DNA of 64,000 nucleotides, from the NCBI GenBank assembly GCA_030847615.1, contig JAUMIR010000003.1, positions 26,906,501 to 26,970,500 on the forward strand. The letters run 5' to 3'. Shown one piece after another: positions 26,486 to 38,322 of the stretch (positions are counted from its first letter, which is position 1; every line of letters begins with the position of its first letter). The translations under genes and the position numbers were made by a program. The notes below the pieces were generated by a model. That model saw only the letters and a program-made list of their open reading frames with translations. It had not been told where the DNA came from and ran no database searches. This DNA is from Gambelia wislizenii. Its lineage: Eukaryota; Chordata; Lepidosauria; Squamata; Crotaphytidae.

Positions 26486-27835
26486 AAGGCAATTTTAATG
26501 CTGATTTTACAAATATGTCAGGGAAACTGGGTTAAGCCTTCTCACGAGATCATGGACAATTTACTTTTGTGGACTCAACTCCTAGAACACCCAGTCAGCA
26601 GGTCCATTGGCAGCAGGTTCAAAGTAGACTTTACAGCCTGTCATTCTGGTTCCCATGGAGGGCTATGTGGTCAGGAGAAATAATTTGGCTTAATTTGGCA
26701 CTTCCTCCAGCCTGCAACTGAATGTCATCCTACTTTGTTCCAGGAACCAACAACAACTGTCACACCCACTCCTGTGCCCCACTTCTTTATTAGATCTACC
26801 CCTTGCCCCTCTTACTTATGGGTGGAGTTCCCAGATCTCAGGGCCTGGACTCTCATCTCTGGTCCTCAGTGCAAGGGAAAGGCATATTTAATGACACCAT
26901 GAGGGTCTCCTCCATGACATCACAAGGTGTCATTCCTAGGTCTGAGGTATGGGCCTGAAATTTCAAAGCCTAGGATAATCCAAACCTGGTAACCCTTCTA
27001 GAGGCATCAGTGAACCTTGGAGCTCCTTAGTGCATAGGTTGCACCCGGGGGGTGGGTGGGAAACTCCTCTATTAATAATCACACTAACCCAGCTTCCTTT
27101 CTATATTAAAAATTCTATATATTTGTATCAGTTTGCTCCTGATCCCAGATTTTTTTAATTTGTATCTTCCCTCTGTTTTAATAACTGTTTGAGACAGGGT
27201 GTCCATAATACATATGCCACTCAGCTGCATGCTGATAATCTGCTGTACAGTCACACTGCTCTTTATCATATCAACAGCAGAATAAAAGACCCAACAGAGG
27301 TTAAGAAGCATCTCTGGCTGTCTAAAGCATCTAAACCCCAACAAGTGTTTGTAGAACATCTTGTTCTGGAGATTCAGGGGCATCTTCCTATTAACTGTGT
27401 ATGGTAAACTGCATGCATTCAGATGTGTGTGATGTTTCTTGATGCATTCATAGAAATATGGCAGATCAGCCTAAGAATGACTTTCAACAGGGCTGAGCCA
27501 CTCTGGATGGTTTGGGACCAATTTTGTTCACCCGAAGGCCCCTCCAGGGACCATACCAGCCTCTTGTGAAACTGGAGGTGGCCAGAAATCCATTTCTTGC
27601 TTTAACTCCCACCTACCCCTTTTCACTAAAAAATAAAAATAAAAAAATATATAAAAAAGGCATGAATCAGCCTATTGGAAATTTCAAGAGTGCAACTGTC
27701 CATTTTTAGGCACATTTTTTAATGTGGGCATAGGTAGGGTCCTGCAGAACACACAAAAACAGCTTGAGTGGGTACCATAGTTCTCCATTCAGCCCCCCCC
27801 CTCCGCCCCGCCATCACCCATCTTCAAAAACATAC
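26483..27835. other. Intronic sequence, nothing recognised
   Basis: Searched by eye for a minus-strand 8-Cys EGF exon between modules 5 and 7; none seen. A C-rich run (27790-27800) abuts the donor side of the module 5 exon. Confidence 0.6.
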
Positions 27836-27970
27836 GGAAGTTGCACTTTTCTCCATAGAACCCTGCTGGGCATGGATGTCTGCAGTCTCCAGTTTCATGG
27901 TCACACAAGGAAACAACAAGACAGTTGCATCTCTGTTGGCAGGCTGCTCCATAAAAGCCAGGCAAACACT
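27836..27970 (-). CDS. MEGF6: MEGF6 exon, 8-Cys EGF module 5
   Basis: The exon is 135 bp, phase 1-1, with acceptor TTCCCAG|AG and donor TTC-C|GTATGT. It encodes CLPGFYGAACQQRCNC, then CDHETGDCRHPCPAGFYGEKC. The spacing between cysteines 6 and 7 is unusually wide (CRHPC), a peculiarity also recalled for human module 5. Its last base C combines with AT of the exon at 25502 to give His if these two exons are joined directly. Confidence 0.92.
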
Positions 27971-30657
27971 CTGGGAAGAAAAAGCAAGTAAGCATTCACA
28001 AGTAAGGGGTTGGTTTCCATTTTGTTACTTCATGACTGTAACATTGAGGGAGAATGTGCATGTATGAATGGGCCTTCCAGGGACTGGGAAAACTCTGTCT
28101 TATAAAGTAGACAGGAAAATGGGGTGTTGGGTTGGGTTACTGTGTTCCTTTTTGCTCGTCCCCTTCCTGTGGACCTTTCTGCTGCCACTAAGTAGAAGTT
28201 TTGATTTCTCTGGCCAAGATCCTACTTCTAGCAGACAGAGCATATTGCTCCACCTGTGCAACTGTGCTACCCACACACTCCAGCATCTGTCAAGCCCAGG
28301 GAGGGGACATTGCTACATACCAGAAGGGAGGGGAAGGAGAGGGAGGTAATTCAGATGATGCAGCAGCTAGTCTCATCTTGAAGAGGGAAGAAAGAAGGAC
28401 ACATTCACAGATGCAGTATTCTCTCCTTTTCCTTCCCTTTAGAGCCTAGACCAGGCACATTTTAATTGTCTGAACTGCTCCCCGCTACATTAGTAAGCAT
28501 CAGCAGCAACTGCACCTCCTGGGCCCTGACAAATGCTGGGGAAGATTTTGGATGGGCCAGAAATGCCAAAGAGTAGTCCCCTGCCCCTCTGTGATGGTCT
28601 TTATTTGTATAAATGTGTTATTGACTTTATATTAGAGCAAATAAGATAAACTCACTGTAAAATATTATATGTATAGTAGAGAAATTAAGGTTAAGTAATC
28701 TGTTGGGAGAGAAGAGAGCAAGTAATGCTGGAGGTGACTGACGGCTGATTTGAAGAGATGATCAGTTAAGTTAGTTAAACAGAATCAGCTGGAGTAAGCT
28801 TTCAGATTTGGCCGTTGGAAATGAGGGTTAATAGTCAGGTATCAGCCAGATTTTTAGATTGATTTTAGTCAGAAAGGAGAAAGCTGTGATGTGCAACTGA
28901 TATAGAGTAATATTTAAATAACAGAAACAACTGAGCCAGTGAACCTTGTAACCATATACTTAAACACATGAAATAATCTTAACTTGTGTTTATCTTCTGT
29001 TTAATAAATAATTACAATATTACACACATGCCACTTGGAACACTACACAGGTACCTGTGCTGACGGTGGTTGTTCAGTTGTAGTGATTAACTCTTGTGAC
29101 TAGTAGTGAGTTTAGGTAAGGAGGTCCACACACAAGGGGTCACAAAGGTAAATGTCAGAGAGTGTAGCTGCAGCCTGAATAATTGACCTCTCTTTAAACC
29201 CCTGTAGTGGGTTTTAAGGAATAAAGTCTCCCACACAGGGAGAACAAGGATAAATTAGAAGAGTTCCAGAAGTCAGATAAAAGGCTTTTAAAAGACCTCA
29301 TATTTGGTGGTATTGAGAGAGTGGGACACATAGAGATTCTCACGTTTGATATTGGTAGTGGTGAGATACGTAAAGGTCAGATCTCTCACAGCCTCATCCA
29401 AAAGGAAACAATGTGCATAATCCATTCTTATGTGCATGTATGTCACTAACAAGGTGCTACCCTCTGTCTCCACCAATCCAACCTCCAAACTCTTTAAGTT
29501 CTTAGGTATCTGTTTTAGATAATGTGGGAATGGCTATTAGATGTAGATCGTCATCATCATCATCATCACCACCACCACCACCATTTTAGAAAAAAATAGA
29601 CTTCAGAACTTCAAATAAAGTTTAAAGCTTACTGAACAAAAAATGTCAACAGGGAAAAATGTTTTCAGTCTTAACTAGGGCTAAGATGTCCTATTTAGAA
29701 TGTGTTTTATCTCACTCTCACGCTGTCTGAGCAGACAGAATTCTTTGAACTCACTAAAACACATGTATATCATTTGATCTTTCTACGTCTAATTTCTTTG
29801 AACTTGGTGTTCAGTGTGCATCTGTCAAGTTTGTACAGTAGATGGGTTTTTTCCCCTGTTGCTTGGTCAGCAAAAAAGGACACATCTCACACCTCCTTAC
29901 AATGATCTTACAACAAAGCAGTAACTGAATTATACTATATGCTTTCCCTTTATTTAGCCCCAGCTCTGCTTTTAAGCAGTGATGTAACTACTGCCCCAGA
30001 CCAGAGATTCTGGCAATCATAAAAACTGTTTGCTTCTAGTATTTTCATCAGTTATAGACTTGTTTGAATGAGATTTTGTGAGATTAAGACCCTTCCCTTG
30101 TATATTGTTAAAAATAAAATGCATATTCTTACTTATGTAACTTATTATGATTACATTTTCATTGACTGCAAGAGGGCTTGTAAGATTTCCTGCCTCAGAT
30201 GTCAAAATAAGTTGACTGACCTAGAGTATTATGGTGCTTGACCTTGGAAAGAGCAGAAGGAAGATCATTTGCACCCTGCAATGAGTGGCTCCTTATTTTA
30301 CCAACAAATTTGTTTGACTAAATGTTTGTGTGTTGTATTATCAGTTTCACACAGGGAGGCCAAAATGGCTTACAAAAGAAATTGAGAACCAAATAAATCC
30401 ATAAAACACTCATCAAAACGAGAAACATAGCAAACCTGAAAGTCAGATAGAAGTGTGATTTTTTTTTTTTAAAAAAAATCCCTATTAAATATAAGCAACA
30501 GAGCTATTCTAAACCACTACCAAGAGCCTGGAAGGAAATAAACTTTCTGAGCAATTTAGGTTTATACCCCAGCAGACAAGCACACAAAAGCAATATGGAA
30601 TGTGGGAGGAATAAACAATGTGGGGAAAGGAATCAAGCCATACAGGAAAATGCATAC
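27971..30657. other. Intron with a trinucleotide repeat, otherwise nothing recognised
   Basis: A (TCA)n(CCA)n repeat lies at 29550-29583. No exon or classified element was recognised in the remaining 2.6 kb. Confidence 0.5.
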
Positions 30658-30792
30658 TTTTTTCACACTTTGTCCCTTCATAGCCTGGTTTGCAAATGCA
30701 GGCACCACTTCGGGGGTCACAATTCAAGGTGTTCTCCAACACACATTGGCACTCCTCTGAGCAGCCAGCTCCATAGACCCATTTGGGGCATG
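30658..30792 (-). CDS. MEGF6: MEGF6 exon, 8-Cys EGF module 4
   Basis: The exon is 135 bp, phase 1-1, with acceptor ACCTTAG|CA and donor AAA-A|GTATGC. It encodes TCPKWVYGAGCSEECQC, then CDPRSGACICKPGYEGTKC. It is two residues longer than its neighbours between the fourth and fifth cysteines, as is the recalled human module, which shares the GCSEECQCV stretch. Confidence 0.94.
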
Positions 30793-31517
30793 CTAAGGTC
30801 AGATTAAAGAGAAACATTATTATACTGGTGTGGTAAAAGCAGACCATGAAGATTCAGACAGGCAAGCAGACAAGGAAGAACAATATTTGTATTAGGTTTA
30901 GCTCCCTCCCCTTCACAGCTAAAGAGATCATTGCTGACTTTTCATATTGGTCTAACTAATTCTTATCCCCAACTAGAGAACATTTCATGAACCAATGGAT
31001 TTATATAAATGTTGATTTACTATTCAGAAATTGATTGAATTGGTCTGCTCTAACTGGGATTAGCAATTGGATTTAGGTCATGAACTTTACTCAATACAGC
31101 TTGCAATCCTATATACTCTTAACCAGGACTAAGTCCCACTTAACTCAATGGGTCTTACTCCTGTGTAAATGTGTAAATTAATCTGATTATGGATGGTCCA
31201 TCTTTTGAAGCAAGCTCGCATGAACTGATCAACTGTTTCCCACGACTTTCTGCTTCTTTAAGTTATGTATATGTTCTCATTAGACCTTGGAAAAGTTACT
31301 ATTTAGGGCTGTAACTTCCAGGACCCTCAAACCAGCATGTCCACTGGTCTAAAATAACAATTGTAGAATAGGAATGGCACTCTCTGATTTAAATATGCAA
31401 ATAAATAAAATCCATGCACCCTTGTTTGATAGAGAGACAGACATTTTGCAATGGTGTAATGTATCTTTTAATCCCTGAGGTAGACTCTTTTGTGGCTTTT
31501 GGTGTGACTTGACTCAC

Positions 31518-31646
31518 TTAGATGGCAGAAGCGACCATACAACCCAGGATCGCACAAGCAGGCTCCATATAATCTGTGGCAATATCCACTGTTAGGACAG
31601 TTGCATTTCTTGTTACAATGCTTCCCAAAAAGTCCGTTGGGGCAGC
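31518..31646 (-). CDS. MEGF6: MEGF6 exon, 8-Cys EGF module 3
   Basis: The exon is 129 bp, phase 1-1, with acceptor ATATCAG|GC and donor CTA-A|GTGAGT. It encodes GCPNGLFGKHCNKKC and then HRLYGACLCDPGLYGRFCHL. This last stretch is, from memory, nearly invariant in MEGF6 and is one of the strongest identity markers for the gene. Confidence 0.95.
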   Translation of the reverse strand, partial: AAPTDFLGSIVTRNATVLTVDIATDYMEPACAILGCMVASAI

Positions 31647-32277
31647 CTGATATATATGCAGCAAAAAGAAGAAAGACAACACAATGCAAATATCATTGAA
31701 GATCACTATGGAAATTCTTCTCTATTTATTATCAAAAGCAACATGTTAAGGGAGAGTCTCTTCATTACAAGGGCCCTTGTTGATGGATAATAATTGCCAA
31801 GGTTTCTGAGGTTGGAGCAAGGTGCAGGAGATCATTTATATATTGTTTATGGAAGTTCACCTGAGGCAACATCACAAAAATATTGCCGGAGGATCAACAC
31901 ATTAAAACAGAGTTACTCATATCTAGTATCTAGTACAGAGCTTGGAAAAACATACTTTTGGGTGCTAAAGCTCCCAAAATCCACCAGTTACCTGTGCATA
32001 ATTCTCATGGCATCTAGTACCAGTGCCTGGGGAAACTGGTTCTATGGGTGAAACCTTCCAGATTTCTCCAGCTGGTGGACAGAATCCTCTAGCTCATGCT
32101 GGGGGTTGTAATCTAGAAAGTCACTTCTTGAGGTTTGCTACCTCTGGAACAAACTACACAGCAATTCCCCATTGTTCCCAGCTTCTGTGGCTGCTGCTGC
32201 TCATACTTGATACAGAACCAGGTCTGCAGTCTTTAGATTCACCAGGAGCCTTTGCGGAAAGTGTGTTTCTGTGGAGA

Positions 32278-32330
<53 letters not shown>

Positions 32331-32355
32331 AGAGAGAGAGAGAGAGAGAGAGAAA
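32278..32355. repeat. (GT)n(GA)n microsatellite
   Basis: A GT run of about 16 bases followed by GA repeats with one ATTG interruption, in the intron between modules 2 and 3. Confidence 0.95.
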
Positions 32356-32647
32356 GACTCGAGGTAACAAAAAGGAACAAAAACACTTTATATTAATTTA
32401 AGATCAGGGAAGTCTGAGGCGGGTCTAGAAGCCAACACAAAATTGGCTCTGAAGGGTGAATGCTATCCAGTATGTTTGACTCTGTTCAAGAGTTTTCCCC
32501 ATCATTTCCAGTCACGCACAGGACTATTCAGCCTACTAGATCTTGAGCTGAGCTTTCAGTGCCAATTAAAGAAGATAACCAACACTGCAGGCAATACAAA
32601 AAGCACTCAGTTGGAAATGTGGCAAAGCAAAACAATGAAATCCTTAC

Positions 32648-32776
32648 CATCCTCACAAAACTTTCCATTAATTCCTGGTGGACAACGACACTGCCCGGTT
32701 ACTGGGTCACAGGAACCTCCATTCTGACACTTGCAGATGCTGCTACAATCTTTTCCATACATTCCCATGGGGCAAG
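32648..32776 (-). CDS. MEGF6: MEGF6 exon, 8-Cys EGF module 2
   Basis: The exon is 129 bp, phase 1-1, with acceptor GGTACAG|CT and donor GAT-G|GTAAGG. It encodes [25 protein letters not shown] and [10 protein letters not shown] with eight cysteines. The GGxCDPVTG core is typical of MEGF modules. Confidence 0.94.
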
Positions 32777-34035
32777 CTGTACCCAAATATGTAACAAAAT
32801 GAATGAGCAAAGAAATCTAACCACATTAGGAATTAAGAGACACCATCCTTCAGCTATTAAGCTGAATGAGAAAAAGCTATTAAAGAATAAACAGTCCAGA
32901 TGTTATGCCTTGCAGTTTCTAAAGGCAATGATATTTATCGGTTATTTATTACTGAGCGAGACTGAAAAATATCAGCTTGCTATAACTATCTAATGTCAAG
33001 AGTGTCATAAACTGCTCACCTGTGATCACCCCCATTTTTTTTACTTGAATATCACCAAGTTCTGACCACAGTTTAGTAAAATTACCTTCTGGGACTCCCA
33101 GAATCCCTTTGTGACCAAAGCCACTAGTATCGCACAAATCTGTCACTGGCAGAACTCTGTTTATAAAAACATTTGTGATTGTGGGTGGATATCAAAGCAA
33201 ATGAACCACAGGGCTTTGAAACTCAATTCCAAGTGCACACAGTAATTTTTATGGCAAATGAGATCAGCTAAGACTGACACCTGTCTAGACAGAAGGGTGC
33301 TTTATAGCTGCCACTTTGGCTGTCTGTCACTTGGGTAGAAAGTGTATAGGAGCTGAAGAGACAATATATATGAGACAGCATCTCTGGGTTATCTCTTCCT
33401 GCTTCTCTGAATACAGTAACATTAGCCTGATGTAAAATCAGCTCAGGGTCAGTCTAATAGCTGGTTAAACTATGAAGAGTCTGTTCAAAGGGGTATTTCC
33501 ATCACAGAGAGTATCTCTGTCTTGCAGCTGCAGATCATCTCCAGTTTGGAGTGGTATTCAGTAATTTTAAATCTTTAAAGGGAGATTGAAATAAACAGAA
33601 TCTGGCTCCCAAAAAGAAATGGAAGACACACACTGGAATAGTTTAATCAATGTGTTCTTCATGTCAGGTAAAGACTGCTATCTAGGTTCCACTTTCCCTG
33701 TCAGAAATGATCAATCATGGTGAAATACATGGGATTTTATTCTACATTCCAAGAAAGCCAATGGTTCCTCATAAACCTATCAAAAAATACTTGGTGACAT
33801 CACTGGATAATGGCAAGTATGTTTCCTGAAAGACAGTCTGTCCTTCAGTACTAGTCTATCTCTAAAATGTGTAGTTGTAATAAAATGTTGAACCCAGGCT
33901 CAGTTCATGGGGAGTCACAGAAGATACAAAACACTGCCCAGCATTTCACATAATGCAGACTAGGAATCCAAAGATTATTCAAAAACATTTCTTTAAAAAA
34001 AATGCTTCTCAAGTGTTGGGAAATTCTGATAAGGA
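32777..34035. other. Intronic sequence, nothing recognised
   Basis: No exon, RNA gene or classified repeat was recognised in this 1.26-kb stretch upstream of the foldback repeat. Confidence 0.45.
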
Positions 34036-34280
34036 GAATTCTAGATTGACAAGAAGCTTCACAGCTGGAAAACAGAGAGAATATAGATGGAAAGAACCTT
34101 CCCTATTCCCAGGGGTGGGGGAACCACACATTACAGATAAAATAAAATTTCTGCACAGTAAATGTTGTTTCCTATGCAAGCAACAACGTGTGATCCCCCC
34201 CACCCCGGAATGGGGAAAGTTTGTTCCATCACTATTCTCTCTGTTCTCCAGCTGTGAAGATTCTTGTCAATCCAGAATTG
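34036..34280. repeat. Long imperfect inverted repeat (foldback)
   Basis: The left arm 34036-34139 (GAATTCTAGATTGACAAG, AGCTGGAAAACAGAGAG) pairs with the right arm 34188-34280, whose reverse reads CAATTCTGGATTGACAAG, AGCTGGAGAACAGAGAG. The loop is about 50 bases. By eye the arms agree at more than 80% of positions. Confidence 0.85.
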
Positions 34281-34530
34281 CTGTTTCCTGTGCAGATGAT
34301 AGGGTTTTCTGCACAGAAAACATGTGTGCATTTGTGCAGATTAAGTCCCTAACTTTCTGCTCAGAAAATAATATTACTATGCTATTTCCTGCACAATCAC
34401 CCCCCCCACCTGAATTTTGTGCAGAATAAAGACATAATAATCTTCAAAGGTTTTTGAAGACTTTCTTGCAGCAGGAAGTACATTGCTAAAATTACTCAGT
34501 GTTGCCTTCAAGAACAAAATTAGCAAAGAA
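34281..34530. repeat. Unclassified repeat with TTTCTGTGCAG-type sub-repeats
   Basis: Contains GCTGTTTCCTGTGCAGATGA, GGTTTTCTGCACAGAAAACA and TATTTCCTGCACAATC, then CTTTCTTGCAGCAGGAAGTA and TTGCTAAAATTACTCAGTGT. The same order of motifs occurs at 43800-44130. Confidence 0.7.
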
Positions 34531-34650
34531 TTACATCCCCACCAGAGAATGGAGCAAAACCACCTCTGCATATTTCTTGTGTAAGAAAACCCAATGGAAT
34601 TCATGGGGTTGCCACAGGTTGACAAATGACTTGAAGGAACATGCACAAGC
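34531..34650 (+). mobile_element. 5S-type SINE tail fragment
   Basis: CACCTCTGCATATTTCTTGT, then GGTTGCCACAGGTTGACAAA and TGACTTGAAGGAACAT match the body and tail of the 5S SINE at 16815. The 5S head is absent. Confidence 0.65.
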
Positions 34651-35077
34651 ATGCATGCCCACATACTGGAGAATGCACAACAGAACACATATCTGCAATT
34701 TATAGGGCTATTACGTCAATGGGAAAAGGTTCTCTTAAGTCTCCACTGGTGTAATAGAAGAGAATGTTGGGTTTAGATAGGGGAAGGTGGGGTTTAATTC
34801 CTCACTAAGCCATCAAGTGAGTTATGGATGGCCTTGGACATGCCATTGTCTCATATCCCAACTCCTAGGGTTGTTGCAATTATAAAATGAGATGATGATT
34901 ATGATGATGATGACCTTTATACTTTGCCTTTTCCCTAAAATTGAGAGTCAAGGCCGCTTACACTTTAGAACAAGTATAATGTAATTAGAACTCATTATCT
35001 TGTGACAACTCCTCGGCAGAAAGGCAGAATTACTAAATGTGATCAATTAAACACAAGACACCACCAGCTCTTTCCAT

Positions 35078-35115
35078 ACATATATATATATATATATACA
35101 CACACATACATATAT
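35078..35115. repeat. (TA)n/(CA)n microsatellite
   Basis: Alternating TA and CA run in the intron between modules 1 and 2. Confidence 0.9.
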
Positions 35116-35464
35116 GGGTTATCCATTTCTTAAAAATGTGTTTAGGCTGGCAAATTGGTAATACATTTGATTGTTTAATTCATTTGTCCAGGTCTGCACA
35201 ACTTGTGACTCATTAAGCCAAAGCATGTCAACCAACACTTGGCTAGTTTTGGCAAAGGAAAACAATCTATTTTGAAGAACACTAAAATTGGCATATATTG
35301 ACTTTTGCTGATTAATAAAAAACAGCTCCAAGGCAAACACCCCTAAGTTGCCATAGTAATCCTGTCAGGTTTCAGATGTCTTGGTTTCTTGACACTTATA
35401 GCAGGCAGACAGACACAGACACGCAGACATGTACACACACATACACATACAGGCACACCCAGTC

Positions 35465-35815
35465 CTTTATAGAATCATAGAGTTGGAAGAGACCTCAAGG
35501 GCCATCCAGTCCAACCCTCTGCCATGCAGGAACACACAATCAAATCATTCCTGATAGATGGCCATCCAACCTCTGTTTAAAAACCTCCAAAGAAGGAGAC
35601 TCCAAAACACTATGAGGCAGTGTATTCCACTTCCGAACAGCCCTTACTGTCAGGAAGTTCTTCCTAATGTTTAAGTGGAATCTCTTTTCCTGTAGTTGGA
35701 ACCCATTGCTCCATGTCCTAATCTCTGGAGCAGCAGAAAACAAGCCTCCTCCATCCTCAGTATGACATCCCTTCAAATATTTAAACATGGCTATCATGTC
35801 CCCTCTTATAATGTA
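35465..35815 (-). mobile_element. CR1 LINE 3' fragment
   Basis: Plus-strand text TAGAATCATAGAGTTGGAAG is the reverse of the CR1 3' terminus. The minus-strand ORF 35540-35797 encodes MIAMFKYLKGCHTEDGGGLF and [19 protein letters not shown], the CR1 pol C-terminus. Confidence 0.88.
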
Positions 35816-35976
35816 GTTTGATTTATTTCTTCAAGGATGGGGAATTTTCAGCCATCCAAATGTTGGATTTCATGGCTATTAGTGAGGGATGGTGGAAGAT
35901 ATGGCCAACATTTGGAGGGTCACAAATTCCTCATTTCTGATTTAGTTAGTTTGTATGTTTATCTGTAAGATACTTA

Positions 35977-36845
35977 GAATCATAGAATCATAGAATTGTA
36001 GAGTTGGAAGAGACCACAAGGGCCATCCAGTCCAACCCCCTGTCACGCAGGAAATCACGATCAAAGCATCCCCGACAGATGGCCATCCAGCCTCTGTTTA
36101 AAGACCTCCAAGGAAGGAGACCCCACCATGCTCCAAGGGAGTGTGTTCCACTGCCGAACAGCTCTGACTGTCAAAAAGTTCCTCCTCATGTTGAGGTGGA
36201 ATCTCTGTTCCTGGAGCTTGCATCCATTGTTCCGTGTTCCAGTCTCTGGAGCAGCAGAAAACAAGCCTGCTCCATCCTCAACGTGACACCCCTTCAAATA
36301 CTTAAACAGGGCTATCATATCGCCTCTTAACCATCTTTTTTCCAGGCTAAACATACCCAGCTCCCTAAGTCTCTCCTCATATGGCATGGTTTCCAGGCCT
36401 TTCACCATTTTAGTTGCCCTTCTCTGGACATGCTCCAATTTGTCAATATCCTTTCTGAATTGTGGTGCCCAGAACTGGACACAGTATTCTAGGTGAGGTC
36501 TGACCAAGGCAGAATAGAGCAGCACTATTACTTCCCTTGATTTAGACACTATACTTCTATTGATACAGCCCAAAATTGCATTGGCCTTTTTAGCTGCCGC
36601 ATCACACTGTTGACTCATGTTCAACTTGTGGTCTACTAGGACTCCTAGATCCCTTTTGCACGTAGTCTTGTTCAGCCAGGTCTCTCCCATCCTATATCTA
36701 TGCATTTCATTTTTCCGCCCTAAGTGCAGTACTTTACATTTCTCCGTATTGAATTTCATTTTGTTTGGCCCAGCTCTCCAGTCTATCCAGGTCATTCTGA
36801 ATTTTGATCCTGTCTTTTTAATTTGGTGTCATCTGCAAACTTGGA
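35977..36845 (-). mobile_element. CR1 LINE 3' part with open 244-codon frame
   Basis: The 3' terminus carries the ATTCTATG octamer repeat (reverse of CATAGAATCATAGAATTG at 35987). The minus ORF 36061-36795 encodes [48 protein letters not shown] and WNTLP: the thumb and C-terminal part of CR1 reverse transcriptase. The catalytic palm is missing by 5' truncation. Confidence 0.92.
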
Positions 36846-37104
36846 GCCTTTCTTAAAAAATGGCATCCAAGAAATTGAAGATCATCATCATCATCATCCT
36901 GGTTTCACAGTCTACCAAGGGCCCGTTTAAACTAGTCAATTATAACACTATAGTGCACTTTGAACAACAAGGGTTCCATCCCATAGAATCCTAGGATTTG
37001 CAGTTTAAGGTGGGTTATTTAGAATTCTCAGCCAGAGAGCTCCAATTCCCCATCAGACCACAAACCCCAGGACTCCACAGAATGTTGACACACTGTTACA
37101 TTGG

Positions 37105-37390
37105 AATACAGTGTGTGAGGTGAAAGGGCTCCAGGTGTTACTGACTGGAGGTTTTGGACAATCAATGCTTTGGATTCTATCCAAGAATCTAGGAATTGGT
37201 GAGGTATCCTCATATAATATGGTATGTTCCAAGCAGTGTTGCTTTTTGTCTTGTGCTACTGTGGTCCTGTTTATGGCAACTTCATCAAAATGTTTTGTCA
37301 GTCTGTTTGGAATTGCTCCTAGAGAGTCTATCATCACTGGAACTATAGTTATATTCTTTTCCCAGAGGCACTTGAACCTCAATTTGTAAG
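37105..37390 (-). mobile_element. Retrotransposon-like pol C-terminal fragment
   Basis: Minus ORF 37053-37382 contains MRFKCLWEKNITIVPVMIDS, LGAIPNRLTKHFDEV and KKQHCLEHTILYEDT. The IVPVxIxxLGAxPxxL phrase is common at the end of reverse-transcriptase polyproteins in many animals. I cannot assign the clade. It is not an EGF exon and has no splice context. Confidence 0.5.
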
Positions 37391-37572
37391 TCTCAATATT
37401 ACATAATCTTTTCCCTCTCTTTGTCTTCAGTTATGGTTGTGGTTGTTGTGGTAGGGGTGGTTGTTCCTGCTCTTTAGCTACCAAAACCTGCCAGATAATA
37501 TTAATATTGAAAGTGGTAAAACATAAGGCCAATTGAAAGAATTCAGGATGTTGCCAGAAGTACAATACTCAC

Positions 37573-37704
37573 TTTCGTTACAAACAATACCAGTCCATCC
37601 AGGTGGGCAGTCACACCCATTGTTCTTCCTGTTGCATTTTCCTCTGTTCATACAATCTGAACAACTTAAGCTGCAGTCGTTACCGAACATGTTTCCTAGG
37701 CAAA
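37573..37704 (-). CDS. MEGF6: MEGF6 exon, first 8-Cys EGF module
   Basis: The exon is 132 bp, phase 1-1, with acceptor CATTTCAG|TT and donor GAA-A|GTGAGT. It encodes VCLGNMFGNDC, CSDCMNRGKC and CDCPPGWTGIVC, with eight cysteines in the laminin/MEGF-type spacing. It directly follows the linker exon, as in recalled human MEGF6. Confidence 0.93.
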
Positions 37705-37894
37705 CTGAAATGAAAAGGTACAAGATTCAAACTTGGATTCCAGACACACCTACCTCCATTCATATTGAACACCCTTAATGCGAACAACTTCTTATGGCAA
37801 GCCAAATCACTGCCACTGAAAAAACAGAACCCAATGCAGACTTGGGAGATGCTCATGGATTTTGTCTGGTTGACCCAAAGAGCTGCAGCCAAGT

Positions 37895-38105
37895 TGTTAA
37901 CGGGGGCTGGCTACAGGGAGCATACAACTCCCTTGCTGTGACAGCCCCATTGGCTGCCATCCTGTTTCTGGTCACAATTCAAAGCATTGGTTTTGACCTA
38001 TAAAGATCTAAACAGCTTGGATCCAGATTACTTGAAGAACTGTATCTCCCCGTATGAACCCACCAGAACATTAAGATCAGCTGGAGAGGCCCTTTTCTTT
38101 GTCCC
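37895..38105 (+). mobile_element. L2-like LINE 3' coding fragment
   Basis: Text such as CCATTGGCTGCCATCCTGTT, then AAAGCATTGGTTTTGACCTA and AGATCTAAACAGCTTGGATC corresponds to the HWLPISFRAQYKVLVMTFKA region near 5345-5410 of the long copy. It is highly diverged. Confidence 0.65.
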
Positions 38106-38110
38106 ACCAC

Positions 38111-38322
38111 CAGAACTGGTTTAAGGAATTTTTGGGCCCCTTGCTATGCTTTATTTTGAGGGCCCCATATGTTTATCTCAGGCCAATGTAACCTAACCTA
38201 ACCTATTAGTACAGGATATTCAGATTATTACTAATAATGTTTTTGCAGGAGGAGGGTTACGACGGGGGCCCCACAATGATGCCCCCGCCTGTGGCTGCAG
38301 GTGCTGCAGGACCCTTATACCT
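38111..38322 (-). mobile_element. hAT-like MITE, inverted relative to 46255
   Basis: It matches 46255-46484 in reverse order and strand (AGGCCAATGTAACCTAACCT, ATTACTAATAATGTTTTTGC). The left end CAGAACTGGTTTAAGG resembles the other copy's end CAGGGCTGGTTTAAGG. The right end is decayed. Confidence 0.75.
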
